A DNA stretch of 64,000 bases. Origin: Lineus longissimus (lineage: Eukaryota; Nemertea; Pilidiophora; Heteronemertea; Lineidae). The notes under the pieces are model-generated. The model did no database searches. It saw only the letters and a list, made by a program, of their open reading frames with translations, and was not told the origin of the DNA. Of this stretch, positions 1-11,884 are shown piece after piece. The stretch's first letter is position 1; the number at the start of each line of letters is the position of its first letter. Position numbers and translations under genes: made by a program. The stretch is from the NCBI RefSeq assembly GCF_910592395.1, contig NC_088310.1, positions 14,641,501-14,705,500 of the forward strand. The letters are read 5' to 3'.

Positions 1-2
1 GC

Positions 3-1382
3 AAGGAAAGTGATCTGAAGGGACTACTGACATTCCTAAAGACAGAGATTCAACGCTGAGAACGTAGCGAGGCGTTTAAAGGACTTTCAACAACCAAGAA
101 TACGAGCTGCAAACCTGTGCCTGTTGTACAACCTTCTACTAATGTATCCTCTGTTTCAGCTCTGTATACCCATAGTCATTCGCAATCAAATTCTAGCAAA
201 GGTAGTAAACAATCTTGTGTATTCTGTAAGAAAGCTCATGCTTCTGAAAGATGTTGGACTGTCACTAAGATTCCGATTGAGGAAAGACATAAGGTAATCC
301 AAGACAGTGGAGTTTGCTTCAGATGTATTAAATTGGGACATAGGTCCAAAGGTTGTAACTTCACGTGTGCTAAGTGCTCTGATAGACATCATCAACTTCT
401 GTGTCATGGGCAGGGTTCACATAGTAGTGGTTCAAATTCAAGGAAAGTTGATAATGATAAAACTGTTAGTTGTACAGAACTGTCAGGTAATAATCAATCC
501 GATGCCAGTGAAGACCATGAAGTGGTGCATACTGCATTAGCTAATCTTAATATTCGCTCCTGTTCTTCAGCCCAGGGGGTGTCCGTCCATACAGTGCTGC
601 AGACAGCGAAGGTTACAGCGTGTGGAAGGAGGTGTGCAGTGGAGGCCGCGGTGTTGTTTGATACAGGGTCAGACAACTCCAACATCAGTAGTTCACTTGT
701 GAAAAGGGTCGATCCAGAATGGGTAACGGCTAAGTATATGTCCTCAGCAGCCTTTGGTGGAGGTAAGCCATCAACTCGTTCTGCATACAATGTCCACAGG
801 TTAAAATTACAGGGTGGCTCTGGAAGTTCAGAGGAACTCAAGGCAGTTGAAGTTAAGTCTGTTAGTTCATCCATGCGTAGGAATAGTGTCTCTAGGGAAG
901 TACTAAGTTCTATTGAACATCTTCAGATGGCAGATCCTTATGAGGTTGATCGGGAAGTTCAGGTTGATATTCCGGTTGGTTTAGATTCATACTGCAGCTT
1001 TGTGAAGAGTGGTGTGATGAGATTGTCTGATGGTTTGGTGGCACAGGAATCGGTATTTGGATGGTTATTGTCAGGGTCTTGTAGTCACACCCCAACTCAT
1101 CATGAGGAAGTGAGTACTAGTTTGGTTTGTTTGTCTGATTTGTCAGAGTCCACATTGGAGCGATTCTGGGACTTAGAATCCATAGGAGTTCAGTCTGCAC
1201 AGAATCTGGATCCTGGTGATGAAATCTTGAAGAACTTCAATGAGTTGATCAAATTTGAGGATGGTAGATACCATGTTCAGCTTCCTTGGAAGGAGAATGC
1301 TTCTGTGTTGAATTTGTTATACAACTTGTCCATGGATTGGATTGACTGGATTGGAGTTGCATGGCTTCGGAGATTCTTCTGA
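3..1382 (+). pseudogene. BEL/Pao gag zinc-knuckle and aspartic protease fragment
   Basis: A gag-pol reading frame is already open at base 3 and has a stop at 57-59. The same frame continues from 60 to 1382. Cysteine/histidine clusters lie at about 212-400 (CVFCKKAHASERC, CFRCIKLGHRSKGC, CAKCSDRHHQLLC), the pattern of BEL/Pao nucleocapsids. The protease active site reads LFDTGSDNSN, with the Asp-Thr-Gly triplet at 660-668. The stretch after the protease (about 880-1320) resembles the linker that precedes reverse transcriptase. It ends just where the RT core should start, so an internal deletion is inferred. No start codon is called because the frame enters from outside. Confidence 0.8.
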
Positions 1383-2642
1383 ACGAGGCTACGGTTCTGT
1401 GATTTATTCAAGGGTCCCACTACCAGATGGTAGTTATGAGGTCTCACTGGTTCTAGTGTGGCGCCGTTGAAGACGGTGTCCCTCCCACGCTTAGAGTTAC
1501 TTGGTTGTCTCCATACTGCGAGGTTGTTGGACTTGGTGAGATTGTCATTGAAGATAACAGAGATTCAGTATCATTGCTGGTCAGATTGGACTGTAGCTTT
1601 GGGCTGGGTCAAGGGGGAACCTAGAAGATGGAAGACATTTGTGGCTGAGAGAGTCACTGAGATCCAGAGGTTGACTGACACTTCTCTCTGGTCACACTGC
1701 CCAAGCAAGGAAAATCCTGCCCATTTGTTGACAAGGGGTCTCTTAGCTGAAGAGTTGGTTAGTTCTACTCCAAGGTTGTCTGGACCTGATCGTTTGTATG
1801 AACCAGTGATTGATGCAACAGTTGATTCATCACTGATTTCGTTTCAGAGTGTTGGACAATTTCTTCAGAGTGAAGTTGCACCTGCTGAGGTTGTTATGGC
1901 TGTAGCGACCAAATGGTTGCCAGTGGAGCAGGTTCTCTTCGTTACTCGATGGCCAAGATTGTTTCCTGTTGTTCGCATTACAGCGTTGGTCTACAGGTTT
2001 CTGCATAACCTGACACATCCTACTGAGAGTCGTACTGATCAAGACTTGTCCCGTGAGGAATTGGTTAGGGCAAAACTGCATTTGTTTCGTCATGTTCAGG
2101 AAGAAGTATGGGAAGGAGTTGTCTTTGTTGAGAGGTGGTCAGTCACTACCTCAAACTTCTCCTCTCTCAGTGTTGAGGCCATTCATCGACAATGATGGAC
2201 TTATGCGCATTGGTGGTCATATTCAGCATTCAGGACTCACTTATGCGGAGATCCACCAAGTGATTGTGCCAAAGGGTCACTTGGCTGTTCTGTTGATCAG
2301 GTGGCAGCATATTAAGTTGAAACATACTGGTGTAGATACAGTCATTACTTCTCTTCGTGATCACTATTGGGTCATTGGACTCAAGACGCATGGTGAAGTT
2401 GGAGAAGAAGGCTTGTATATTTTGTCAAAGAGTAGATGCCCAGGCATGTTACCAGTTTGCTGCGCCGCTCCCAGGCATCAGATTTCACCAGGCTCCCAGC
2501 TTCACAGTGACAGACCTGGATCATGCAGGCCCTCTCTTCTGCATCGACTTACCCAATACCAAGCTCTACATTCTGCTTTTCATGTGTGCTGTTGTGAGAG
2601 CAGTGCATCTTGAATTGACTGATTCATTGGTTGGAGGCGGGC
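1383..2642 (+). pseudogene. BEL/Pao RNase H and integrase fragment
   Basis: After the missing RT, the text resumes near 1390 with the pre-RNase H strand (GYGSVIYSRVPLPDGSYEV), shifts frame near 1460 and continues as LPRLELLG and CWSDWTVALGWVKGEPRRWK to about 2195. This segment matches the BEL/Pao RNase H-like region. A further frame (2053-2613, then 2357-2642) carries the integrase zinc region and core start, including CIFCQRVDAQACYQ and AVVRAVHLELTDSL. At least three frame changes are needed, so nothing functional can be made. The catalytic triad is incomplete because the sequence is cut at about 2640. Confidence 0.8.
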
Positions 2643-2672
2643 TGGGCTGTTAACAATTTTCTTGCAATAATG

Positions 2673-3784
2673 AACAAGAGGCCCAAGGGCCTGGCGCTCA
2701 GCTGAGTTAATATCATAAATATCTTCCCGGTGTTCAGTTCATTATGCATGAAAATGGCATGCTCCATGGTATTTGATATCCTTTTGCGTTCACTACGGTA
2801 CCAATGTTTTTGGTTGACATAATTATGCCACTGTTCATTCCTCAATCCTGACCATAATTCGGGTGAAATCATCGTCTGAAAATATTTACCGAAACATGAA
2901 GTTTATGCCATGAATGAGGATACTCATTGTCATAGCCTCGTTTACAAGTACGAAGTATTTTCCCGCGAATATTCAAAACTGATTGGCTCCTTGCCAGTTA
3001 AATAACATGTGACTATACACAAAATAGAAAACTTTGATGGAAATTGTAAATCACTTTTTTACCAATCAGGGGAAACAAGCTGATGATGATCAAATAAATC
3101 ATTCATGAGAAATCGTTTTGTTGCTGAAGCTTGCATGACAAAGTTAATGCTAAACCTTTTCTTGTGCTCTACTGCACCACCGTAGTTTTCTATTTAGACC
3201 AGCGAGCTCCAGGCGTAAACAACATGCCGCCATTTTGTCTCCGCTTCGGTATTTCGTACGCCGCTTATAATGCACCTTCTCAATTAAAACCAACATAATA
3301 AGGCCTTACATCGTTGATTGAATAGGAACACCACACAAAACATAATAAAGTGGGGGTACAATCGATTACGAAGCTGAAGTGAACAGTGATTTATTCCTGG
3401 AGCTACTGCTTTTGTTGTGTACCTGCCATGTTTTGAGAACTGGCAAATAGGAGACTTCATTGATAGCCGACGTCATCGGGCGGGAATTTGAATCGGCAGA
3501 AATAATTAAAAGGCAGGTAGCGCCCTCTCCTGTTAAAATTTTGAACTTTTTCTCAATAAAATAGATTTTCAAGAATTTTATCTTAATATTAGAGCATATT
3601 TCGACTAATTCTGCTGCTCCTAGGCCGATATAGGCCAGTTTCCTTCATGCACTCTCGCTCGCAGGAAGTAGGTCGAATGGCGACAAATTTTGTTTTGAAA
3701 ATAGAGTTTGACCAGAAGTATCCAGAAATGCAAAATTGAAGTCTCTAGGTCTTACGGTTACAAAATGTGCACCATGGGTTTAAC

Positions 3785-3818
<34 letters not shown>

Positions 3819-3883
3819 ACAGACGGACGCCACTGAACAACTTATTTGACAAGCTCGGCTGACTTAGTCAGCTGAGCTAAAAA
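2673..3883 (+). mobile_element. HINE/pearl-like repeat, family A, complete copy
   Basis: The copy starts AACAAGAGGCCCAAGGGCC, with GCTCAGCTG close behind. It ends with a (GGAT)n tract at 3786-3818, a stem GCTGACTTAGTCAGC and CAGCTGAGCTAAAAA. The GCTCAGCTG near the 5' end is the reverse complement of the 3' CAGCTGAGC. This design (subterminal inverted repeats, microsatellite, 3' stem) is that of HINE/pearl elements. Other family members begin at 15275 and 35384. It has no coding capacity. Confidence 0.65.
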
Positions 3884-4530
3884 GGACATGTAGATTATTT
3901 CTGTTTGAAAAGATGGTGACACTCTGATGAGAAATTAGGTCAGGCCTTTATGATTAACCAATTTGCTTTTTTTCTGGAGAAACAAAGTTCTGCCAGTTAC
4001 TCACCCTGCAAAATTGCGAGATTGAGCTAGTGACCCCATATTGGACCTCTGGCAAAAGTGTAATTTTTGAGGTGGTTAAGGGAACTTAATATTCTTACCC
4101 TGCCATGAAGAGCTGATGACTGTTGATTCTAGCAACTGCAAATAACAAAAATTAGACAATATTGAGAAAAGGTACGTTATATTGTTCACAAACTGGGTAA
4201 CCGGCCTCTGAACACAGTGTCGTGGCGGGCACCTCCGTCAAACAATTTGTATTGCAGCTATGCGTAATAGGTATCGCATACAACAACAAGAGCAACACAA
4301 ATATATGATTATGCTCCTGACTGAGGGTTGTCTCTGGGCAAGTTTTTAAAATTTTTAAAATTTTTAAAAATATTTTAAGGCTATTTGGGGCAAAAATCCT
4401 CCCCATAACAGCCATCTTAAATTGTGACAAGAGCAACGCGAGGTGTGACATATGCCCCTGACTGTTTGTTGTATGTGTGTGTGTGTGTGAGGCAGAAATG
4501 TTGGTTGTAAATAATAGTGGTAGGCAAAGA
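3884..4530. other. No gene seen
   Basis: Non-coding. It contains an A/T block of three TTTTTAAAA-like units (about 4345-4375) and a short (GT)n run near 4476-4488. I see no splice-bounded exon or recognisable element. Confidence 0.5.
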
Positions 4531-4705
4531 AATAAATGAAACGGCCAGGGGCCATTGTGCTCACCGTATAGATATTTGGTGCTTTGGAATTCATCCTGGT
4601 TAAGAAACATTGTACGAGTATAGTATATAGGTCAAACCAAAGTCGGTGTGACATGTGATGTATCGTTGCTTGGAGTAACTACCGTAAGAATATCACCAAC
4701 TTGAG
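4531..4705 (+). repeat. HINE/pearl-like repeat, family P, 5' fragment
   Basis: It carries the family P head GGCCAGGGGCCATTGTGCTC followed by ACC, and about 130 bases of the adjoining unique region. It matches 41604-41690 and 42150-42220. It is truncated on the right, where a different dispersed repeat begins. Confidence 0.6.
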
Positions 4706-4710
4706 ACCTT

Positions 4711-4945
4711 TTGGCCTGAATAGCTGAGCTGGTGGAATTTAATAGCAAGGAATGAGACGAATGACAAGAAAATGTAGCAAGTAGTATATGCGAGTACCAG
4801 AATGTAGGTTTATGGTAGATAGGGAGATGTGGACAGACTAGATGGAATCAAGCTTAGACAATGGGGCCAAATTTATGAAGGGCGTTCAGCTTAAAACAGC
4901 GTTTGACTACTGAATAGACAGATCCAGGTCCTTCATGTAAAAAAC
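4711..4945 (+). repeat. Dispersed repeat, copy 1
   Basis: About 230 bases nearly identical to 11885-12115, including GGCCTGAATAGCT and AAGGGCGTTCAGCTTAAAAC. It has no recognisable coding sequence or terminal structure. The class is unknown. Confidence 0.65.
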
Positions 4946-5030
4946 CAACAGAAGATTGCTACCTGGCTGGACCCTAGACATGGCCCATGGCAGCCGATCT
5001 AGACCCAGAGAGAAACTACAGGGTGGCCCC

Positions 5031-5093
5031 GAATTATTTTCCCTTGCACAATAGAATTCTATTGTGTATCCCATGTGTGAGGGAAAATAATTC
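5031..5093. repeat. Nested palindrome (possible cruciform)
   Basis: Outer arms GAATTATTTTCCCT (5031-5044) and its reverse complement (5080-5093) enclose a perfect 20-base palindrome CACAATAGAATTCTATTGTG at 5047-5066. The function is unknown. It could be the footprint of a small foldback element. Confidence 0.7.
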
Positions 5094-5375
5094 TGTACAG
5101 CGATGTCGATGACAAGGCCATTACAAATCTCCCCGCGTTTGATACGCAGGAACGTTGGATAATTTTATGATGGGTGTGTTGTAAAGGTGTGTGTATGGTG
5201 AAAGTGTATGATGTTGTGTATGTGTATGTGGTGAAATTGAGATTAGTGTTCAGAGATTTCAGCATTTGAGGTTGATGAAATGGTGGTGATGAAAGGAAGC
5301 AATGTGATATTGTACAATATGATGATAATAACAATGAAATGGTCACATGCCATCATTGTACAGTGATAATAATAA

Positions 5376-5625
5376 AAATTAAACAACCAGGGGCTATTAT
5401 GTTCTCTGTATAGATGCTCAGTTGACAATTCATGCAGGTAAACAAACATGTTATATTATATAACCGAATGGAAATGTTATGCCATATAACTTCTGTAACC
5501 TTGAAAAGTAGATGAAATCAAGAACCCATTTGACATATAGCGTATGGTGGTTAGAGACTCCCATGATATGAGATTGGTGGCAATTGGGCAAGTAGCTATC
5601 CCTTTAGGAGCCAGACAAATTATAA
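5376..5625 (+). repeat. HINE/pearl-like repeat, family P, degenerate 5' fragment
   Basis: A diverged family P head (CCAGGGGCTATTATGTTCTC) is followed by core-like sequence around ACCTTGAAAAGTAG. It lacks the 3' stem and tail. Confidence 0.45.
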
Positions 5626-6560
5626 TTAATTCGGCTTTTACCTCAGGTCTTCAGCATTTTCATGGTATTTTGTACTTTTTTGCAAGGAGATAGAATAATT
5701 CTTTCATAAAACACAACAAACCAGATTCCTTGCCATTTAAACAAAATAATAAAGTGTTACTTCTGGCAACCCATGGCTGACCACTACTGTGATAAGGTCC
5801 ATCGCAAAATACTTTCACAGGACCATATATAAAATCAACCAGCACTATGTTTTCCCAGGCGGACCACAAATAGCACCCATGACAGTAACAGGTCATAACC
5901 TGGTCTAAAGATGGTGTAGGAGAGCTGAGCAGGTTAGGGCGATACAGCACAATGCAAGGCAGGCAGATTTGGGCAATACAGCGCCTAGAACAATAAAGAG
6001 TCAGTATATAGCATCTAAAATTGTTTGAATTACTGTTTACTTATGAGACACAAGCAAGCTGAATCAAAACTGACCAAATTTTTGTCCACAAATATTGCCA
6101 CATGAAATACATCAGGCTTTTAGATTGGCCATACAAGGGACAAACATCTTGTTGCCAAAAACACACGTCGGCCATGTTGGTGAAAAAAAAGTCTTAGGCC
6201 TCTTCTCCAGCGGTTCGTCCTCAATCGCAAACTTTCCGCATCTGCGGTTTATTTTGAAAACTCAGTGTATCAGTGAGAATATCATCATTTTTACTCAGGA
6301 TTGATAAAACGACCGCGGGTAACACCTTTTTAAAGAATAATTACTACTTCTGCACCCTATGAAATCTCTCTTTAATTGTCGATTTCCCTCAGCTTGAGTG
6401 TTGAGTCATTTAGTCAAAGTTTTGGGAGGTGGGATTTTGACTGAATGTGTTGGTTCTCAATAGCATAGTTATGTGCATATTTTCATTAATACTTAAATGT
6501 AATCCTATTCATAAGTTTTATGTACATTATGTTATCAAATCTTATCTTAATATTGTGTTG
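5626..6560. other. No gene recognised
   Basis: A 96-codon minus-strand open frame (5660-5950) lacks recognisable motifs and good splice sites. I do not call it a gene. The rest is A/T-rich non-coding sequence. Confidence 0.4.
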
Positions 6561-6564
6561 TTAA

Positions 6565-7053
6565 CACCTTCCCTGCCAAATGACGTTTTTGAACGTCATC
6601 TGAATTTTTGAGCACCCTGCCAAATGACGTTTCAAAATGTCATTTTCGAAAATTTGTAAATTTCACCTTGTACTACGTTTTGTTTCCGTTCACGAATGTT
6701 CCCGGGCGCTTGTAATCGGTTTCTAGCTGAAGATTCGCCAATTAGCTGATGTCTAACGAACCAGGCTGTTTCCTAGAAACAGAACAATGGCAACTCCTTC
6801 AACATCGCAGCCCGGGACCAGATATCGCTGTCGGGAGTGTAACATCCCCCTCTGCATGAACAAATGCTTTGCAGGGTACCACTCAAAGACTGTTGTATAA
6901 GGAAGAGCAGAGCAAGAGCTACAAAGACTCCAAGTTTTATGTATGTAGCTTTATTTCAAATATATTTTTCATACAGATGAAAAAAACGGTGAAATTGGTC
7001 AATTCACTGGCCTGCGGCGTCTCATATTAGAAAAGCCTCTGGCAGGGAAGGTG
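6565..7053. mobile_element. piggyBac-type deletion derivative (489 bp)
   Basis: Perfect 13-base terminal inverted repeats, CACCTTCCCTGCC at 6565 and its complement ending at 7053, are flanked on both sides by TTAA (6561-6564 and 7054-7057). This is the piggyBac target duplication. A subterminal palindrome around GACGTTTTTGAACGTC follows the left end. The interior keeps only a transposase C-terminal scrap. Confidence 0.88.
6787..6900 (+). pseudogene. piggyBac transposase C-terminal cysteine-rich scrap
   Basis: A 37-codon open frame sits wholly inside the piggyBac-type element. It starts with ATG and ends in CRECNIPLCMNKCFAGYH plus five residues. The C-x2-C ... C-x3-C-x3-YH layout matches the C-terminal zinc-binding domain that follows the DDE core in piggyBac transposases and contacts the terminal repeats. 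The DDE core and N-terminus are missing. Either it is debris of an internal deletion, or, less likely, it is a retained DNA-binding peptide. The ATG may be fortuitous. The family call rests on the cysteine pattern together with the TTAA-flanked inverted repeats. Confidence 0.7.
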
Positions 7054-7176
7054 TTAAGATACAGAGGGAAATTGATTGAGACAAGGTAATTACTAATGTA
7101 TGAATTATATTTTGGTATTCGGTATACTATGTTATATAGAGATATTTGTCTCCACAAAAAAATTAGTAAAATAAAT

Positions 7177-8405
7177 TAAATGGTCCAGGGACCATGTGCT
7201 CACCTCGGGTAATGTAATGCATGTCATTTGCAGTAGATATGGGGAGAACAGTTTCTGGTTAGTTTAATCAGTTTTGATTCCATTGAATAATATTATCCTT
7301 CTCGGCTCAATGGCACAAAAGAAAATTACCGGTACCATCTATTAAAGTATAGAATTTTGGTTACAAAGTTGACTGAATTTCAGGGGTTATTGAAGAGTGT
7401 ACATGTCGCATGGAAATTGGTTGACATCTGTTCAACAGTTCAGGAGTAATAGGACTTCGTTGGATTTCCAAGATGGCGGCCTGTCGGCCATATTTGTCAT
7501 GATACTGAAAATTATGGATATTGATAAGAGTGAGTTTGGTCGCAATCCGATCATTAGTTTCGGAGTAATAGGACTTTGTTTAATTTTCAAGATGGCCACC
7601 TGGCGGAAATATTGGTTGATGGATTTGACTGAAAATCAAGGATATTGTAGAGTAAATATATATATACAATCACATGAGATTTGGTTGCAATCCGACTTTG
7701 TTTAATTTTCAAGATGGCCGCTGGCGGTCATATTGGTTGATGGATTTGACTGAAAATCAAGGATTTAGTAGAGAGTACATAGACATACATCCAGATCAAA
7801 TTTGGTTGCAATCCGATCATTAGTTTCGGAGTGATAGTACTGTGTTTATTTTTCAAGATCGCTGCCTGGCGGCCATATTTGATGTCCGAACGGCCGAAAT
7901 TTTAGGGGTGGAATAGAGAATATCCAGATACATGTCCACACTGGTTTAAAACCTTCTAGCTAAAATAGATAGGAAACATGCTACTGTTCAGTGAATCAGC
8001 AAACTTTGACCTCTGTGACCTTGAAAAGGAGGTCAAATCAAAAACCCGGAGGATATATGATGCACCTTTGCTAGAAGTACCTACCATATTTTTTTCAAAA
8101 TTTCCCGACTACTATAAAGGGAGATATTGCATATTTTCACTTTTAACATTTGGCCCCCTGGTGGCCAAACCATGAAACGAATCGGACCGAAACTTGGTCT
8201 CCAAGGTGTCATTACATAAGGGTACATTACATGTGTACCAAGTTTCAACTCAATAGCTTTAACAGTTACGAAACGTGCCCTGCTAACGGACGACGACGAC
8301 GACGGACGACGACGGACGACGATGACGACGACGACGACGACGACGACGGACGACGGACGCCACGGTATGGGATAAGCTCACCTCTGCTAAGAGCTGAGCT
8401 AAAAA
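7177..8405 (+). mobile_element. HINE/pearl-like repeat, family P, complete copy
   Basis: It opens with GGTCCAGGGACCATGTGCTC plus ACC and closes with a long GACGAC tract (8286-8360), the stem GCTCACCTCTGCTAAGAG and GAGCTAAAAA. The middle holds about four degenerate units of 130-190 bases built round CAAGATGGCC..GGCGGCCATATT (7460-7890). Open frames across it, including an Asp-rich one over the GAC tract, are artefacts. Confidence 0.65.
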
Positions 8406-8762
8406 GACGGGAAAAATGGATACCATTCTTCATCAGACAATGTAAACCTATATATACTCCCCTAAGTGGTACAGTGGAACCCCAGTCATCGACTTCCCAC
8501 GTAACGCAACCACCCCGCTAAAACGACCAAGAATCACCGGCCCCTGGTACCCAGACCACGACTACTGGATTGGGTGGTCGCAACGACCAAATTCACCTCT
8601 CTATCTCGTCCAAAAGGCCTAATTTCCGCAATAGGTCTCGACCCCGTCTCCAATTAACCCGGCAATTAACACCTTGGGGCAAAGCTCTCTTGATTATCAT
8701 CACACCACTGACAGTGGCTATCATGAGAATCCATATGAAAACTTTTGTACAGGCAGTTACTA
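8406..8762. other. No gene seen
   Basis: Spacer between the HINE-like copy and a Tc1/mariner-like MITE. No coding or structural signal. Confidence 0.4.
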
Positions 8763-9200
8763 CTGTGACCCAGGAAAATTTTGCGCGCAGGTTAATTCTG
8801 CGGTATTTGCGGTCAGCACAAATCCGCAAAATTAACCTGCCCGCAAATATAATCTGATCTTGCTATGATGCACTCATCCGCAAAAATAAACTGTATAAAT
8901 ACTAAAACGTACACACATATACAGACAGTGTTTACCTACACTGCGCCGATCGGCAATGAGAATGCGGTTGGGAGCCGATCAATTAGCTCGAGTAGCATTG
9001 TAATTACGCTGCAAATCATCAACACATGTGTATTAATAGAGGAGATAAAAATAAAGTTTGATACTAGTATGCATGTTAATTTTGCGGGATTTGTGGTCGG
9101 CCACAGTCCGCAAATTTAGAATGCGCAAATAATACTGTTTAGACTGAAAATTGACAAATCCGCAAAAAAAACCTGCTAACCAAATTTTCCTGGGTTACAG
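8763..9200. mobile_element. Tc1/mariner-like MITE (438 bp)
   Basis: Terminal inverted repeats CTGTGACCCAGGAAAATTTT and, at the right, the complement with one mismatch (CTGTAACCCAGGAAAATTT) are flanked by TA on both sides (8761-8762, 9201-9202). The interior is rich in TTTGCGG/CCGCAAA words in both orientations. There is no transposase. Confidence 0.75.
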
Positions 9201-9202
9201 TA

Positions 9203-9618
9203 TCAGATGAAAGTTAATAAACTGCGTTTCTAAAGTTTTTGGAATCCATTTTTCCCTGTTTTTTGCATTATTCAGCCCTCATGACCGCCAGACCCCGTTA
9301 GCGAAAGATGAGCAAAATAAGTGGAATGCCTCTCAGCTGGATGTTTATAATAGGTCAGATAAGCTGATTGATTGCACTCCAAGGCCTTCCTCCTAGACAT
9401 CTGCTATTGCACTACAGACACCACCTGCTGTGTTTGGTTTACCTGTCTTACTGGGTTCATTACACCGAGGATGACTATCATAAGGCCAGAGTTCTCACTC
9501 CCGTCTACCCCTGCCCCTGGCCTTCTACCCACTTTCAACCCTCAGGAGTCACATTTTCATATATAAGTCACTCTACAATCCCTTGACAGATTTGAAGCAA
9601 TATTCCTGTTTGTCATTA
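9203..9618. other. No gene seen
   Basis: Overlapping open frames at 9368-9586 have no motifs or splice context. Nothing supported. Confidence 0.4.
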
Positions 9619-10041
9619 GGCCTTTCTACACGAGGACAGTTGGAACCGGCTTCGAGCCAGCTCGAGGCGGGTCAGGATAATTTTTACCGTGTAGAACGAA
9701 ATCAGAACCGTCTCCAAGTGACCTGACCCGAGGCGCGTTAGCACTGCAGTCTCGAGTCACTTGAGGCGGGTTGGAGCCACTTCAAGACGCTTAATCTCTC
9801 GTGTAGAACCGATCTGGCCTCGAGTCACTTTGCGCACGGTACTAAAATCGAGTAGTGCGGTATATAGCAGTATGTGAAAACACGCGCCAGCATGCAACGG
9901 GTTAGTGGTTTAAGTGGCCTGAACTGACCTGGGGCCGGCGATTTGATCCGTCTCCGTGTAGACAGCGCAAAGCCAGTTACATGTGATCTGGCTTCAAGTG
10001 GCTCGAGGTGAGGAGGGCTAGAACCGTCCTCGTGTAAAAGC
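9619..10041. mobile_element. MITE with CTCGAG/ACTTGA word array
   Basis: Ends are imperfect inverted repeats: TCTACACGAGGACAGTT on the left against TTTACACGAGGACGGTT on the complementary right. The interior repeats words such as CTCGAGTCACTTGAGGC in both orientations. Target duplication is unclear (TTA is present only on the left), so the superfamily is open, possibly Harbinger. Confidence 0.55.
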
Positions 10042-11884
10042 AACTACTGTTACAATACACCTTGGGATTTCACCCCAGACTGACCATAAAATTCCTAGGC
10101 GAAGGTCTGCATGGTCTGTGTGTTAACAGAACAGGTAAAGATGAAACAGCATGCTCAACTGGACATCGCATGATAGGCAGTATATCCACACCTGATGCAT
10201 TGCAATTTTTTTAGCTTAAGTTGAAAGTGGACGGATAGTTCTGACCTGGCTACAGGGAGTCTGTGTCAGTAAGTAGGCCACGCAATAGCATACATTATAT
10301 AGGCCACAGGTATGTGTACTATTTTCAAGTTAGGTCGAGATAGAGGCAAGGCTGTAATATTGGCTCTTTTATAGACTAGACCACTCTTATCACAGGATAA
10401 ATGTACTGGGATATTTGAATATTGTATGGCACACGCTCCGTCACAGTGTGCTTGCAACTGAAATGGAACAGGAATATAGCATGGAATCTGTCATGGGTTT
10501 GTGGAGCCGGATATAGTGGTGTCGCAAAGGCATGAACTGTTATAGACACCCTTCGGGATTTGCCTAAAATTTCTAATGGGAACTGACGTTCCAAAAGTTG
10601 AATGTCCGGGGAACAAATGATTATTTTGTATATCTTTATCTCTAATCCCCCTAAAAGCCATAAACTTCCAGGGGTACTGTTTCCGTAGCCTCCGCCCATA
10701 CGCAAGTGTCCGGAACCTGAGCAATGTCAAAACATTAAAGCTAAGTGTAGACGCCCCCTCCCATACACACATATAGAAGAAGAAAATGCTGTGACTAAGT
10801 TAATTTTTGTTTTTAAAGTAGCCCGCAAAAACCAAAAATTTAAATCTCGTTTATTATCGCTGCTACGAGATATTCCCTTTAACAACATCACATGCTAAGC
10901 AGCAGCATGGCTTGACCCCTAAGGAGAATGGTCCTGAGGGGTTAAAAGTTGTTTCAAAAGTTTAGCAAACACATAAAGTTCAAGTTACACCGTTGACCAT
11001 TACTAAACTCAACATCTTGTCCGCTTATATATAGGTAACACCTACTGTGGCAAGCAATCAGCCAGATATGCCAGAGGCGATTAGACTATCTGTGATTACA
11101 CCTAATTACCCTAATACCAACATCATCGGGCAACTCAAAGAGAAAAGTGAACCTCAAGGCATCAATGCATTTGCCTTTGCAACCTGAGGTTCGCTTTTTG
11201 ACCTTCGCTAACAGGATCTGGCTGTAATGCTGTCAGTGTTAGACATGCAGTAGTGCTGAAAACCGACAGCAAAATATCATGTGATTTGCATAAAGTCAGA
11301 CAGCGCTGATCACCGAACACATGGGAGCATTCTAAAATGTGGAATGATGAGAACTGAAAAGACAAATGCTGCCATGATTTCTGTAAGGAAATTAATTGAT
11401 TTGATAAAATATCACTCCGTATTTCGACTGAAAAAACTTGAAAACACTTCTCAAACTTGAACTGAGTAAAAAAGTAACATTACTCAACTCATCCTCTCAC
11501 TTGTCAGATATGTCAGAGGTGTCAAACCTGACATCAAGGGCGCCGCTGACTGCAATTTTCTTTGGTGATGGTGGGATAACAAGTGGTAATTGCTTTCAAT
11601 GTAACAAATGAAGTGTGAACTTTTGGTCGCAATTTAGCAAAGGTGAGAACAACTTTATTCATTAAATTGCAAATGAAAAACAAAACATAGGAGAACATTT
11701 TTTTTTGCAATGACAGTATGAAATACGTGAAGCCATGCAAATAAATCCCAATTTTACATGATGCTGCCCATGGATAAGTAACAGCAAATTGACAACTGCA
11801 CATCGTGCAAATGCACCAGGCAAATGTTGCCTTGACTTTAAGCCGGCCGGATGAGCCGAATCACATGAAGAAACTAAAGGCCTG
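10042..11884. other. Unassigned non-coding sequence
   Basis: Several minus-strand open frames of 60-110 codons (for example 10376-10705, 11662-11967) lack motifs and exon borders. I see no repeat shared with the rest of the window. It may be intergenic or intronic. Confidence 0.4.

Larger units (their letters stand above)
1..2645 (+). mobile_element. BEL/Pao LTR retrotransposon remnant
   Basis: One degenerate element runs in from the left window edge. In order it shows gag zinc knuckles, an aspartic protease, an RNase H-like segment and an integrase start, which is the BEL/Pao order. The reverse transcriptase core is absent between about 1300 and 1390, and the integrase stops abruptly near 2640, just before an unrelated repeat. 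No LTR is visible. It is a dead, internally deleted copy whose 5' part lies outside the window. Confidence 0.85.

Noticed and set aside
5660-5950. 96-codon minus-strand open frame
   Set aside because: No motif, no splice sites, no relative in the window.
8150-8521. Asp-rich protein
   Set aside because: Translation of a GAC microsatellite at a HINE-like 3' end.
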